Shown piece after piece: positions 45,349 to 58,319 of a stretch of DNA of 64,000 bases. The stretch lies in the NCBI GenBank assembly GCA_029948255.1, contig JALIZF010001595.1, positions 310,001 through 374,000 on the forward strand. The letters are read 5' to 3'. The notes beneath the pieces were generated by a model. That model ran no database searches. It saw only the letters and a list, made by a program, of their open reading frames with translations, and was not told the DNA's origin. Position numbers and translations under genes: made by a program. Within the stretch, counting starts at the first letter, position 1. Every line of letters begins with the position of its first letter. The stretch is from Telmatactis stephensoni. Taxonomy: Eukaryota > Cnidaria > Anthozoa > Actiniaria > Isophelliidae.

Positions 45349-47280
45349 TTTTACACACCGTATTGTTACTTAACTTTCTTTCGCGTGTTAAATAAAATCA
45401 CTTGTGTGCACAGACGAGAGTAAATGTGTTTTACTGCATAATGAAAGAGTATAGTACGTCTACTGTAAGGCCGTAAACACCGTTTCAGCGTGGAAATGAA
45501 ACAAACGTAGAAAAAAAGTCACTGTGGACATAGATTAAGTCTTTTGTCGTCATTTTTGATCTCATGGGATGAACGGATTACTTAAGTTCAAATTATTGAA
45601 TGTTAAATAATAGAAGCACATAAAGGCAATATTTGATTATAAAAAAATTAAGGTTTTGATATTTACTTAAAACCAAAACAAAACAAACGCATTAGTCTTT
45701 GTTCAGGAAAGATAACATTTCATGCATGAGTTGGTGTCAGTAATTTATGATTCAACATCCTACATAAATGTTCTGAGATTCATTTATTTATAAGATAATT
45801 ATTGAAAAAAGCTCAGTAACTTATAATTTTTACGATGCTAAATCTCAAGAACATCGACTGTCAGCCACACAAATAAAAAAGGTGCATATGCTTCTTTTAT
45901 AACAGCTTTTTTTCTCGGGAGCGTGATTTTTTTAGGACTCTGCTACTACAGTACAAAACAAATTAATTCATGTTGTGCAGTACTTATTGTTTTGCTTGTA
46001 TAAGAACTGACATTTATATTCAAAAGCTGCAGAAGAGCCTGGATCAAGCTAACAGTTATGGTTCTAAAACTAGTGAAAATGACCCAGTATGCATTGGCGA
46101 AAACTAAATACGAATTGTAAAGTGTTTGTGGGTCAAGGACATTCTAATAAGATTGAAAACAGGTCTATATTTTCGCTACAACTAGCTCTCGTCTTGTCAG
46201 AGTTTTCAAGTGTGCTTAAGGACTTAACACTGGAAGTTCGTCAGTTTTGTATCTCGGCAACGGGACTAAGCCTTGAAAATTCTAAGCAAATAAAACCGAA
46301 GTCACGAGTGTCTCAAACATCGAGAAAATGTCGATGACACTCGAAAGGTAGTTTACTTGAGAGGTAAAGCTTGACAGAACTGTTTGGTGGTGGTGTTAAA
46401 CGTTAGATTATTTACCTTACCTTAGTTCATATTCATACAATATACATCTTTTGAAGAAAGAACTAATCATTATGGTGGTCAGACGTTCATCTCGTACTTA
46501 TGATGACGTCATAGTTAAAATAGTAATTATGCAGTGCTGCTATGGGCTTCCATTACTTCCATCTTTCAAGAGAAATCAGTGCAATACCTTGAATTATCGA
46601 GTGTAAAATTACAGGAAATGTTAAAACAGCTATGTTGCAGCTTGTAAATACCTAAAAGGCTTCAATGGCAAGCACAATTTGCACATTTACACTTCATAAA
46701 GTTCAACGTGTTATTTCTCACCGGTTCATAGAACACATAGTTAGGTATCAACTAGAGCGCAAAAATAATGTCTATAATAGTCAAATAGACACAAAATATA
46801 TCAATAGACATGAGGCTTACTAATGTATAATATGTATTTCACGAGTTAAACGAAACCACTCTAAAAGAGAAAACAAAGGATTTTTTGTTACTTAGCCCTA
46901 TCAAGTCACTCTTTATTGTCTGTACTGTAAAAAGTAATCTTACCTACCTGATAACGACTTTGAAATGATTGCGTACTTTTTCAAACACATTTGTTGTTTT
47001 GCACTGATCATGATTCATGATCCATGGTCACCAAATTTGAAAAGTGATCTACGTGCAGACTACAGAATAGTTATCAATTCGTAAATTGAATTTTAAATTG
47101 TTGACATCCACGGGAGTAAAAACACCATTATGCGTATCAACATCGTTCTAAATTTATTTTCTTTTATTTCTCTTATTCATTTTTAGTGAGACTGTATTAG
47201 GACGAGTGTGTTTCTACTGCTCATAGGTTGATAGGGATAACTCATATACAACAAACATTTTGACAAAAGTGCAGTGTCTT
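45349..47280. other. Intergenic DNA, no gene recognised
   Basis: AT-rich. TGACGTCA at 46504-46511. The open frame at 46089-46337 has no recognisable domain. Confidence 0.4.
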
Positions 47281-48214
47281 AACATGGTACGTGGGATCGG
47301 GGATTACAGACGTGGGATCGGGATCCGTAGTCAAATCAACAGGAATCAGGGATCGAATTTTTTGGAACTTTTAACTGGAGTTCCGTAATAGACTGATAGA
47401 GACCAGAAATCGGACAGAAATCCAATCAATAAAATGAATTTTCTTATATTTGATGACACTTGTTCTAAAGCGAGTAAAGTGATCAAAAGGAAAGGAAATA
47501 TTTTGTACATGTTTCATATAATTGCATTGCTTGTCTGTGACTGGGTGACGTCACTAAAACGAGTAGCGAGTAATGAGTAACGGGAGTAAAGGGAAAACAA
47601 GTAATAGCCGAATTTTGTCACAGAGAATTATGAATAGAAACAAAATTTGAAATAATCTTCCATTTAGAATGAAACATTTGATTAACAGTATTAGCTACAG
47701 CATTCGAACAAGCACTATATAATGGCTACATAAATGTACCTGGCTACATAAATGTTTGATTTGGCTCAATATATTTTGTGCTAGTGTTAGTAGACTTAGC
47801 TAATCCTATTCCACATGAGTGAATCAGAGGATGGCTACGTATAATATTTGGAAACATTGCACTCTAGCTAATATAGCTTTCCGCTACAGTTAAGCATTTT
47901 ATCCTTTTGTCTAATAGGAGTCTGCCTCATTTAACTGACTTCATGTATTTGGGTCGATCGTTTTGTTGTTCAAGATGTACTTTTCTGAACAGAGGGTGTC
48001 CCAATTGGGATAACGGTTAAATAGGGTAAGGGTTCACTGATAAATGAAAATTTAACAGCTAACTAAAATTTCATCAATTCGTTTAAGAATGTTTGTCAAC
48101 GTTTTATGAAACCGACAAACATTTTTAAAACCGCGAGGCTATTTCTTTGCGGCATTACCTGTCAAGCTATATGATCTGGGCTCCTGGACTGAATAAAAGA
48201 AGAAGTGCGCACTA

Positions 48215-48660
48215 TATGAATGACTGATTAGAGGAATTAAACGAAAATTTGAATGAAGTGATGAAAGAAGGTCTTAATGAAGGACCGACAGAAAAACGTT
48301 TGAATGAATGATCAAAGGAAGTCAACAGTCTGCATAATGAATAACCGATTAAAAAAAGTTTAAATGAACGATCAAATATAGTCTGAATGAAGGTCCGATA
48401 GAAAAAAAAATGTTTGCACGAACGATCAAAAGAAGTCTCAATGAATGGCCGAAATATGAATGATAAAAAAATCTGAATGAATGACCGATAAAAAGAGAGT
48501 TTGAATGAACGACCAAAAAAAACAGTCTGAACGAAGAACCGATAGGAAAAAGTTTGAATGAATGATCAAAGAAAGTCTGAATGAATGACCGAAAGACTAA
48601 ATAGGTTTTATGAATAATCAAAAAAATGTCTGAATGAAAGATCTCTGAATAATAAGCCGG
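48215..48660. repeat. Degenerate minisatellite, unit about 50 bp
   Basis: Repeated blocks of GTTTGAATGAACGATCAAA followed by AGTCTGAATGAATGACCGAT and an A-rich spacer, about eight to nine diverged units. The long minus-strand frame here (IGHSFR/FDHSF pattern) is a by-product of the repeat. Confidence 0.75.
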
Positions 48661-48822
48661 AAAAAAAACCGAACGAATGTTCGAAGTTTTTCCAGTTCAT
48701 TGTAAGTTATATTTACTTTAACATTTAATTCAAAATATGATATTTTTCAATATATATATTTACTTAAACACCAGTTTGTGTGGAGCGAGTGTGGATAGCA
48801 CGTCCGCCCGCCACAAGAGTCA

Positions 48823-48873
48823 TCATGGATGGATAGATGGATGGATGAATGCAGGATGGATGGATGGATGGTT
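48823..48873 (+). repeat. (GGAT)n microsatellite
   Basis: ATGGATGGATAGATGGATGG with interruptions, about 50 bp. Confidence 0.85.
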
Positions 48874-49556
48874 AATACTAATACTTACAACAGAACATCA
48901 TGGCATCCTTCACCAAGCAATCCATCTGTAACATTATATACATCTCATACCAGGTATCAGCCACTTTTGAATGACACTTTTATACAGATCAGTGTTATGA
49001 ATTACTTTACTTTACTTTTACTTTAATAGTTTCCAGCAACCTAAATTACAGTGACTGAGGAAGCCCCAGAAACAGAAAAATATTTTCCTAACTAAGCCAG
49101 GGCTACCACGCTATGAATATATAAATAATATATGTATATGCTCAGATATTGTTGATAAAAATATATGATATGTATATAACATCGAACATCGATGGTCACT
49201 AGTAAGAAAACATATATGAAAAATATAGCAGAAAATAATAAAATAATGCAAATTCTAAATTATGAAATTACTTATAGATACTGGCAAGGCATTCCATTCA
49301 TTAACAACACGATGAAAATACGAGAACTTAAGCAAGTTTGTTCTAGCATACTTAATTTTATAAATATTAATTATTATTAATTATTAATAATTATTAATTT
49401 TATAAATAAATGTTTCTATTTTCATACACATATTTTATTCGCTATAAAAAAGGAATATCGGGATCAGGGATCAAAATAAAAGAACTTTTTGGATCAGGGA
49501 TCAGAATTTTTGTCAAAAAAGAAAAAAAAACGTGATCACGTGTGAAAAAACGTACC

Positions 49557-50145
49557 ATGTCACGACCCTGAAAGTAAATAATTTTTTCGGCCAGCCTCAT
49601 GAACCGCAGTTAGCCCAAACTACCTTTCGATCGATCCTTTTTCGCGCGCTCGAAACATTCTAATGAAAATAGAAAGTTGTGTTCGATACGTTTCACGGTT
49701 ACTTACTAATCAGAATTGTTTATATAATAATTGGCATATTACGCGCGCTCTGATTGGTCGAACAACCATGTGTGATTAGAGTACGACTTCGTCTCGTGGC
49801 GTACTTTTTTGTTCTCACCACATTTTGACGTCATCTGTGCATCGATTAGAGTACAGACGCACGGAAAAATGGAATCTATTTGTTAAATACAAAAATGAGC
49901 AAGAAAACGAATTCGGCCCAGTGCCCTATCATGAGCTGCACACTATCAGATCTAGTTTTGGTATTTTAAAGTTATTACCTGTCTCAGCTCGCGCAAGCAT
50001 AGTAATAACGAGGCAAGCTGGAGGGTTTTCAAAATTTTCGTAAGGTAATCTGAAAAAGAAATCTCCTGAAGAGTCGAATAAAACGTACATGAATCTAAAA
50101 ACAGCAACAGACGGTGCTTAAGATGGTTATAGAACCTAATATCCC
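49557..50145. other. Intergenic DNA containing a CCAAT/CRE pair
   Basis: CTGATTGG at 49750 and TGACGTCA at 49826 lie 76 bp apart, with GATTAGAGTAC words on either side (about 49776 and 49844). Probably a decayed foldback relative of 40790-41130. No gene. Confidence 0.4.
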
Positions 50146-50147
50146 GG

Positions 50148-50186
50148 CAGAAAGAAAGAAAGAAACAGAGAAGAAAGTAAGTAAGT

Positions 50187-50246
<60 letters not shown>

Positions 50247-50250
50247 AAAA
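50148..50250 (+). repeat. (GAAA)n microsatellite
   Basis: GAAAGAAAGAAA tract with short GTAA interruptions, about 100 bp. Confidence 0.9.
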
Positions 50251-51841
50251 AAAAAGGAAATGAAAGAAGGAAATATGGCTTTACAACATAATATATACAA
50301 CCATCATTAATAAAAACATTTACAAGAAAATGTGTTGGTATATAAACAGGACGTCGACCCAAGACCGAAAAGATCGTTTCTATGGAAATAATTTGTCTAT
50401 TTCCACCCGGTCTTTTTGATTGTGGGTTGCTTTAAGGAAAATAGATCTGATAGTCTAGCGAACACTGTCACCGACATCCATGAATTCGAACCTGACGCTA
50501 TAAAGTATCACCACATGTTAAGAAACAACTACATTGAACTCTCCGAAAGCCAGTAACAAAATATTCCAATCAATGTTCAAAGTCTGGGATGAAAGAAAAC
50601 GTCGGTGTTCAAAGCCAGCGGGTGTTTGAAAAGCATGACACGTACATTAATGATTAAAAGCCTTCTAAAAGTTCTTATGATAGAGGCTGAACGTGTATTA
50701 GCTGGGTAAACAAAAGATATGAGACGGGTGTCTGATGGTCAAAAGTACACCGAAAAAAACCACTTTTGTAGGTCATTAAATATGGACTAGATGGACGAGT
50801 AATCAACTAATCAAAAGTATCCGAAAGCAAGTGTTTACATTTTACCTTAACGCTTATAAAATATTATTATTATCATGTGTATACCAATCCGCAGTAAAGT
50901 AAGACAGCACTTAGAACTCCGGCTGTAGCAGATTATTAATCGTTCGTTTACGAACTGCGACAACACAGCAAAAAATATGATGACCGATATGCTGTTTTAC
51001 TTTAGCTTCATTATGCACATACAAATATACTCTTAGAGATTATATACTTGTCTCTAAAAGAAATTATCAACACTGCCCTTTAGTGATTGCATCTTAACCA
51101 GCAATATCTCACTATCTACTGTATCAATCACACTCAGAATCAAAGATAATTGTAAGACATTCATAGATAAAAGTATCACTCATAAGTATTTCACTTATTC
51201 ATTATTGTATAAAAATACCTTTACGGAGTCCTTTGCCTTTGACAATTTGCCTTTGACAACGATTTCCTGACAGCAGAGGATTCTTCAATTTTTTAATGAT
51301 ACATTGTTGTGCTAAGATGTCCTTTTTGCGGAAGAGCAGGAATCAAATGATGACATCGCTAAGACCTTAATAGTACTATATTTACGAAAATTCTAGCAGT
51401 TTTTGATTTAATTACTTACTCTTAATTAATGCTCTTCAAATCCTCACGACTTGTTCAGTTCAGTAAACAGCAACGTTAAAAAAGCCGAAATCAATTCGGT
51501 TGTTGGCATAAAAACGGCAAAGAAATCCAATTTTAAATGATCATCGAGCAAAGTGTGTTTTTCGTCAATATTTACTAAACCTATCAGCCTGAGCCCACGG
51601 AATACGCGGTATGTGGCCAGTCATCTTTAATTTATAAGTATTTTTATGGAGAAAGGCTTTTCTGTTGACAATCTGATTCAGAAAATGTAATTAAGTGAAA
51701 ATAAGAAGTGAAAATTAATGATAAGTAATTGCCAATTGTTTATATGTACATCGGTTATAATTACTACTTAGCGAGACAAAAACCATAATTGTCCGTACAC
51801 TTCCATCATTACAATATTTCATTTGCCGGCAAAAGAACTGA
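50251..51841. other. Intergenic DNA, no gene recognised
   Basis: AT-rich single-copy-looking sequence without recognised coding potential. Confidence 0.4.
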
Positions 51842-52412
51842 TCAGGAGAAGGAGAAGGAGAAGGAGAAGGAGAAGGAGAAGGAGAAGGAGAAGGAGAAGG
51901 AGAAGGAGAAGGAGAAGGAGAAGGAGAAGGAGAAGGAGAAGGAGAAGGAGAAGGAGAAGGAGAAGGAGAAGGAGAAGGAGAAGGAGAAGGAGAAGGAGAA
52001 GGAGAAGGAGAAGGAGAAGGAGAAGGAGAAGGAGAAGGAGGAGGAGAAGGAGAAGGAGAAGGAGAAGGAGAAGGAGAAGGAGAAGGAGAAGGAGAAGGAG
52101 AAGGAGAAGGAGAAGGAGAAGGAGAAGGAGAAGGAGAAGGAGAAGGAGAAGGAGGAGGAGAAGGAGGAGGAGGAGGAGGAGAAGGAGGAGGAGAAAGAGA
52201 AGGTGGAGGAGGAGGAGGAGGAGGAGGAGGAGGAGCAAATGTAAGTGGAGGAGCAGGAGGAGGAGGAGAAGAACAAGAACAAGAAGAACAAGAAGAACAA
52301 GAAGAACAAGAAGAACAAGAAGAACAAGAAGAACAAGAAGAACAAGAGAACAAGAGAACAAGAAGAACAAGAAGAACAAGAAGAACAAGAAGAACAAGAA
52401 CAAGAACAAAAA
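51842..52412 (+). repeat. 570-bp compound purine-strand microsatellite
   Basis: A (GGAGAA)n array runs from 51845 to about 52150 with a single GGAGGA interruption near 52039. A (GGA)n-rich section follows to about 52270, then an (AAGAACAAG)n section to 52410. It is open in every frame (E-K, R, G-E and, on the other strand, S-P, L and S-F repeats). I consider these open frames artefacts and not genes. Confidence 0.92.
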
Positions 52413-54246
52413 GTAGTGTGCGATTTGTGATATCTACTACGTTTATGCAGAGTAGCCATTAACCTCTTTAAACAATTTACCAAAATTATCTATTTTTAAC
52501 AAGTCAGTCGATTAGAAAAACCGCAGAATTGAACTCAGAACACTACGGTAAACCTCAACACACCCTTTTGAAAAAGAAAACAACAACGTTCTTGTAGAGC
52601 CAGAGTTGAGCACTTAAAACGTTTCCCACTATTTGGTTCGTTGTAGAATTGCATTGACTTAGTTTCTATGTTCAATATACTAATTAAAAGAAACGATTTT
52701 ATAGTGTATAATTGCTGAAAGCGCTCTCATTACTAAGAGTGTAAAAATTACTCTTAATTTTCAGACAAGCACGATATTATAAGTTGATCACCAGCAGTTT
52801 TGTCATTTACTCACCGCTGCAAAGAATTATGTATTATTTTTGGGCGCCTTTGATACCCAGATTAAGGATTACGTCAGAGTGTGATTATTAGTCAGTATGC
52901 AAAACATGTCTACCTTAGAGCGGCTATATTTAAAGGTAAGGGAACTAGATCCAACTGTTTCCTTTTGCCAGGGATCACGAAAGAGCTAGCTAGCACTGGT
53001 GCAAGGGTTACATTACATTAATGTAAACGCCCTTATTATTTTTATATATTTTTCCTGGCGTACAATTGATTCTGCTAAAATTAGGGATATTATTTTTACG
53101 TACTAGATGGAAAGGGATCGATTCAACTGTTAAACTTTGCCGTATGAATTTTCCCGCCCGCTTTTGGTCGCCATAAATAGTAAAAACAACAATAGGTGTT
53201 TGATGTGATAAGGACTGATGTTTACCACCGCAAGAAATTATTACTACGTCAGTATAAAAACGAGAATGATATAAGGCTGATACGTAAATTGCTTAATCTT
53301 CAAAGACAATGTCTTCTTGACAGGAGAACAAAAATCTGATAGTTATATTATGATAATATGTGGTATACTGGACCTTGGCTTGTCACATGTCGCCAAACAG
53401 AATAAATAAATATCTAGTGAAGAATGTACGTGGTTTTATAAAGACTTTGCCGGATAACAAATAACAAATATAAAACAACAGCTACAAGCAAAAGCATTCC
53501 GGCATATTATTGATAAACTGGGTGATGACTGTGTGTGATATTTGATATCAATTTTTAGTAAAAGAAATCTTTCCAAGTAGTCGAGTGGCAGAACGGTCTC
53601 TCCAATTGAACTATTTTTAAGCGTAAATTGTTGTCCACAATACTGTATTTCAGCAAGAAAAACGTTTTTTAAGCAAAATTCATTTTTAATTAGTCAGGGG
53701 TATCTCTGTTAATTCGGATGAAGCCATTTGTATAAGAATCAATTAAAAAGCGACATTATCAAAGGGAATCACTGGTTTTTACTATATAGCTATTTGGCGC
53801 CACAAAAGTCGCTATGTTAGAAATATTGACTTCAATTAGCAGCTTAGAAGGAATGATCATTGCGTCTATAGCTTGAGGCTGCTATTATAAGGACATTCGT
53901 TGCTTATGATCAAAAATGAATGTGCTTTTTACTCAAATGGGAATTCAGTTTCTGTGGACAGGGAGGGGCAGCACGTGCTCGAGAAAACAGACTTAAGTGA
54001 AAGCATTGTAGTGTTTCTTGTGTCAGTAAAGAGAAGCTCTGCCCTCAATTATTAATTATAAGATACATGGTTGATATTGGGAATTTTTAGACGTCGTCTT
54101 CACTTGTTATTACATTCACTAGTAAGAGAACTTGGAAAACTGTTACTTAAAAAGGAAGACAAAAAAAGAATTTAAAAACTACTTTCAGCTTTGTGAACTT
54201 GTGAATGCAAACAAATTCTTCTGCCATCGCTAGTTGAGCAAAACCA
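52413..54246. other. Intergenic DNA, no gene recognised
   Basis: AT-rich. A pair of related words AACTGTTNCCTTTTGCC / AACTGTTAAACTTTGCC (52950 and 53128) hints at an old duplication. No gene. Confidence 0.4.
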
Positions 54247-54494
54247 ATGGACGACTTTCAAAAATGGCGGCTCATTGTTTACGAGAACGAGGCCAGAAAG
54301 GCCTCAAAATTATCATGGCATCAAATGACTATAAGTACATCCTGTAAAATGCACAGAAAATAGTTATTTCAAAAAGAAGAGGAACACATAATCTTTGACA
54401 GCAATAGAAGTTTCGCCACACTTAATTTTCTAGTAACAAGGTCTTTGTGACCTCGTTCTCATGTACTAGGCCGCCATTTTTGAAAGTCGTCTAT
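54247..54494. mobile_element. 248-bp MITE
   Basis: GACGACTTTCAAAAATGGCGG at the left has the exact inverse CCGCCATTTTTGAAAGTCGTC at the right. ACGAGAACGAGG/CCTCGTTCTC pair further in. No coding potential. Confidence 0.88.
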
Positions 54495-56827
54495 GCTTAC
54501 CAAACACTGTATTGGCCGTGTTTACACTGAATTGTTCTCTGGAGAAGTGTTAGTGTAAACAGGTCTTAGCGCCTTGTAATTTAATTTACATTGCCACTGA
54601 TAATGCGGACAGACCACTCGGTGATCTGTCAAAAAGCATGTCTGCGAATCGGAAAGTAATTGTCTCGATCTGAGTTTTTTTATGTTTCTCTTATAATTAA
54701 AATATTGATGTCTACTGCTATTCAAACCATATCAAAAAATTCCACTGACAATTTCTTATGAATAACAAGTAAAAAACAAAACAAAACAAAGAGCCACGTT
54801 CAAAGCAACTTATTAACAAATCTTGAAATTGAGATCTAAACTGAAGTCATGGAAATGTCGCGGCATTTATGCTTTCACTGAGACCTCCCAAAATCTACTA
54901 ATGTCATTCAAATAAACATTTCGTTTTTTTCCATTAGATCTAAGAATTGATTTGAAAGTCACGTCACAGTCATTTGGTGACCGAGTGGTGAAAATGCACG
55001 CAATTTTAGATCCTTACGTGAAAAATATCCATTCCAACTAACTGTACTTTGCACTACATCTAAATTGTAACTATATCGGTAAGCGCACTGCCGGAAATAT
55101 TATTACTGATATTCCTTCGTAATAACTGTATGCTATCAAATACAGCAACAGGATCTATGAAGTAATACTGCCTCAGTGGCAAAGCTTATACCGAACTCGT
55201 TTTCCTTTGACTTTTAAGCTGTGTTTATTTTTAATTAAGTAGGGTTCTACCCCATGGAATTCAGGTATTTTCAACATATTAGGGACGTTCATGAGCGAAC
55301 TGTTGAGAAAGTATCTCAATGTGTTTGAATGTCAAACAGCACATTTGCCATTTATACCATCTTCTCTATTCTCTTAGTTAGAATCATTTTCATAAATGTG
55401 CACTGCTTGGTTTATATTACAGTACTTTGATTTTACCCGAGTCAACGGCCGTTGATGGAGGAAGATGATAAAAAGAAGCAATTGGTAATCGATTTTAACA
55501 ATAATTAATCTTAGTTATACATACCGTTTATAGGTTGCTTGACTTTCTGGATATTTCTGTTAATATGAATAAAACGTAATGTAAATAAGACCACCAAATG
55601 ATTCAATAAGGTATCTAAGGACTATCTACAAACTATACGTGATTTTTTCTTCTAATTTTGTACACGAAACGTCCTATCATTGTATCTCTGTGTTTATGTA
55701 GAAGGATCGAGAGAGGAAGAAAAAACTCTATAGTCCTCATTGCAGATTTCAGTGATTTACCTCGAGGCTCACATTTCACCGTCAGTTGACAAAAGAAATT
55801 TTAACTGTAGTGAAGTGCAAGATTTAAGAGAAGTCTTAAAATGATTTATCATCTCATCAACTTTATCTCGAGATCCAGATAGCTCTGTTTGACTTGACTG
55901 CCAAAGTGTCTACAATCTGAAACGTCAAATATTGCTCATCACGTGACTCATGCAACAGTTTTGGTTGGTTAAAATATGTCCACGTAACTTATGAAACAAT
56001 ATTGACTGCGTAAACTGTAATCACATGACTTCTAAAACAAATTTGATTGGCTATGACAGAGCATGTAGTTATTCCTTTAATACAAAAATCAAAATAGTTC
56101 TTTCTAAAATATATAACGGAAGATTGTCGCCAGTAATCTGATAGAGGGTAAAACTTGAGGGGATTATGTGTTGTCAGTAAAAACACGTTGGTAGGAAAGG
56201 TTTATACTACTTGTTGTAATGCTCTTTGACTGTCTGCTATGGTTTGATATCTTCCACACCTTTAAGGCTTATCTTGGCATGATACGTTGTCCTAGTGTTC
56301 ACTTCTCACGGTACTTTCGTCTGTGGAACGACGACGCTCTCTTGGTGTTTTAGTGCGTAATTCTTTAAGTATCAATGAAGGACCTCTCTCAATTATTGAT
56401 CAAAAATGTGTAGGAGGAGTTAACAAAATAGGCTGGAATCAGAAAATGTGCGTGACCCATTTTGTTTGACTATTTCTTGAGTTATCAGACATTTTAAGCC
56501 TCTTTTGCAAAAGACAAAAATTGGTAGCAATAAAGAGTCAAAACACTTTAAAGTTGTTGCGTAGAGTACTGAATTTGAGAACTCAAGATAATTCATGATA
56601 AAACACTGCAATGTGGTCGATATATTAGATTGCACGTCGATTGCTTTCTCAACTGACTGCCAGCTAGCTAATTGTACATGAGTTGTGCGTATTTCAACAG
56701 TTTAATATTCAATGAAGCACACGAAACAAAAACTAGTGACTCAGGCTCAATTTCAAACATATCCCATGGAAAAAGCTGGTTTTTGATAAACTGTCAGTGC
56801 AAGAGTTTCTATTGTTTTATTTAACAG
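54495..56827. other. Intergenic DNA, no gene recognised
   Basis: A short inverted pair GTTTACACTGAATTGTTCTC / GAGAAGTGTTAGTGTAAAC lies at about 54519-54560. The remainder is AT-rich with no recognised domain. Confidence 0.4.
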
Positions 56828-56959
56828 ATAAGGAATCGACGTGACAGAGATCCTGTAGGACCTGCAGGCAAGGACGGAAAGACTTCTTACTATTACAACA
56901 CCGCTTGCCATTTGGTTATCATTGCCAAAGAACTTACTAGAGCGACCAGTTTTTTCCCC
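56828..56959 (+). pseudogene. Collagen-like exon fragment or relic
   Basis: A good splice acceptor (TCTATTGTTTTATTTAACAG, ending 56827) opens a 43-codon frame to TAG at 56957-56959. It starts basic and includes DPVGPAGKDGKTSYYY, with Gly at every third position for three turns, as in collagen Gly-X-Y repeats. No donor is obvious before the stop, so it could be a terminal exon. No upstream collagen exon was recognised in the window. It may be chance or an orphan exon. Confidence 0.25.
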
Positions 56960-57540
56960 TAGTTATTTTTTAATAAGGAATAGCTGACTTTATTTAACTT
57001 TCATTAATTTGATCTTTATTGAAATAGCCTAATTGGTTATGGCGCCGCATATTGAGCCTAAATAAAGAGAGAAAAGTAAAACCGAATGACAGATATTGAT
57101 CTGAGTTGTGCAACGATTTCAAACCGTGCAACCGATTTCATGTTGATTTCTTTTCAAAATCACATATTAGACCGTGAATGATATATTAGAGTTTTTCCCT
57201 CTCAATAGCTTTGGCGGAAATGAAATCTTTGTAAAATTCTCTCAAAAACTCCGCCTTGAAAAATAAACTCCAGCACAGTTCAAATACAAATTGTCAGCAT
57301 TAATTTTTGAAAACAAATTAAAGTGGGTCAAGAGCACCGTGCTAGCATGAAGCCTGAAGCCAAGAGACTGTTATGTATTCCGCTTCCTTTAGTTTCTTTA
57401 CAATGCCGACACGACCAAGAAAATATTAAAATTCAAAACTGGAGTAGTTATAGTAGATTATTATATTCAGGGAAATCGGATATATATGCATAGTAAACAG
57501 TAGCAGGTATAAGTCGATACGGTTTTCTTTCTTGTTGTTT
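56960..57540. other. Intergenic DNA, no gene recognised
   Basis: AT-rich, no repeat boundary identified. Confidence 0.4.
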
Positions 57541-57970
57541 TCTTTTCATTCATTCATTCGTTTATTCTTTTGTTCGTTCGTTCGTTCGTTCGTTCGCTTG
57601 TTTGTTGATTTATTTCGTTTATTTGTTTGTTTGTTTGTTTGCTTGTTTAATTATCTAATTTTTTACTTGAACGAGACATTTTTTGATGTCAAAGATTTTA
57701 TGTTTGTGGTTTCCGTCGTTGTAGCTCAGTATTTTGCCGGTATCTGCGAAATGAAAGAAAGAAAGAAAGAAAGGAAGGAAGGAAAGAAAAGAAAATGAAT
57801 GAATAGAAGGAAGGAATGGATGAATGAATGAATGAATAAAAGAAAGAAAGAATGGAAGAAAAAAAGACAAAAGACAAAAGAAGAAAGGACGGGCAAATGA
57901 TCAGTAAAAAGAGAAGGAAAGAAGAAAAGGAAAAAAAGAAGAAAAGAAGAGAAAGTAGATGAATAAATTT
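57541..57970. repeat. Cluster of tetranucleotide microsatellites
   Basis: CATT, GTTC (about 57572-57598) and GTTT runs (about 57620-57645) on one side. GAAA/GGAA and GAAT runs (57750-57850) and an AAG-rich tract to about 57955 on the other. The two halves are partly complementary in composition. No gene. Confidence 0.85.
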
Positions 57971-58214
57971 TTTTTTGAATTGTTGTCGTCGTCGTCATTG
58001 AAAACCTCATCGAAGCGTTTGCTGTTGAAAAATCTGTATGTTAATTCTTTGGCACCATTTAAAATTTGTCTAGCTCATATCAAACACTTAGCGTCTATTC
58101 TTTTTGGCTTAATTGATTCGTTATAGGACTGATGTAGCTGATGGTAGAAAGTAAAAACCTACCAGAAAAACTGAAGTACATATTAATTATTAAGCAATTA
58201 TTGGATGAGGTCGA
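57971..58214. other. Intergenic DNA
   Basis: GTCGTCGTCGTC run at about 57984-57996; otherwise no feature. Confidence 0.4.
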
Positions 58215-58319
58215 GTGGGATATGGGGAATTATTAAGGCCGAGGTTTGTGTTATCTGCCGAAGCCGAAGGCTGAGGCAGATAACACAAACCGAGGCCTTA
58301 ATAATTCCCCATATCCTAC
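58215..58319. mobile_element. 105-bp palindromic foldback
   Basis: GGATATGGGGAATTATTAAG and GCCGAGGTTTGTGTTATCTG on the left have inverses on the right (arms about 45 bp) around CGAAGCCGAAGGCTGA. Nearly perfect. Confidence 0.85.

Larger units (their letters stand above)
47284..49556. mobile_element. Possible 2.3-kb element with ACATGGTACGT ends
   Basis: ACATGGTACGTGGGATCGGGGAT at the left and ACGTACCATGT at the right are short inverted ends. GGGATCGGGATC words near the left and GGATCAGGGATC words near 49455-49505 suggest related subterminal repeats. The interior contains a minisatellite. Boundaries are tentative. Confidence 0.3.

Noticed and set aside
48349..48621. 90-codon minus-strand frame
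   Set aside because: It lies entirely inside a minisatellite; the repeating peptide reflects the DNA repeat.
51715..52483. Long open frames encoding S-P, E-K, R, L and S-F repeats
   Set aside because: All arise from one compound microsatellite; low-complexity composition in every frame is not evidence of a gene.
53575..53610. tRNA-Ser/Leu-like start (GTAGTCGAGTGGCAGAACGGTC)
   Set aside because: A-box-like sequence only; no B box or acceptor stem downstream.
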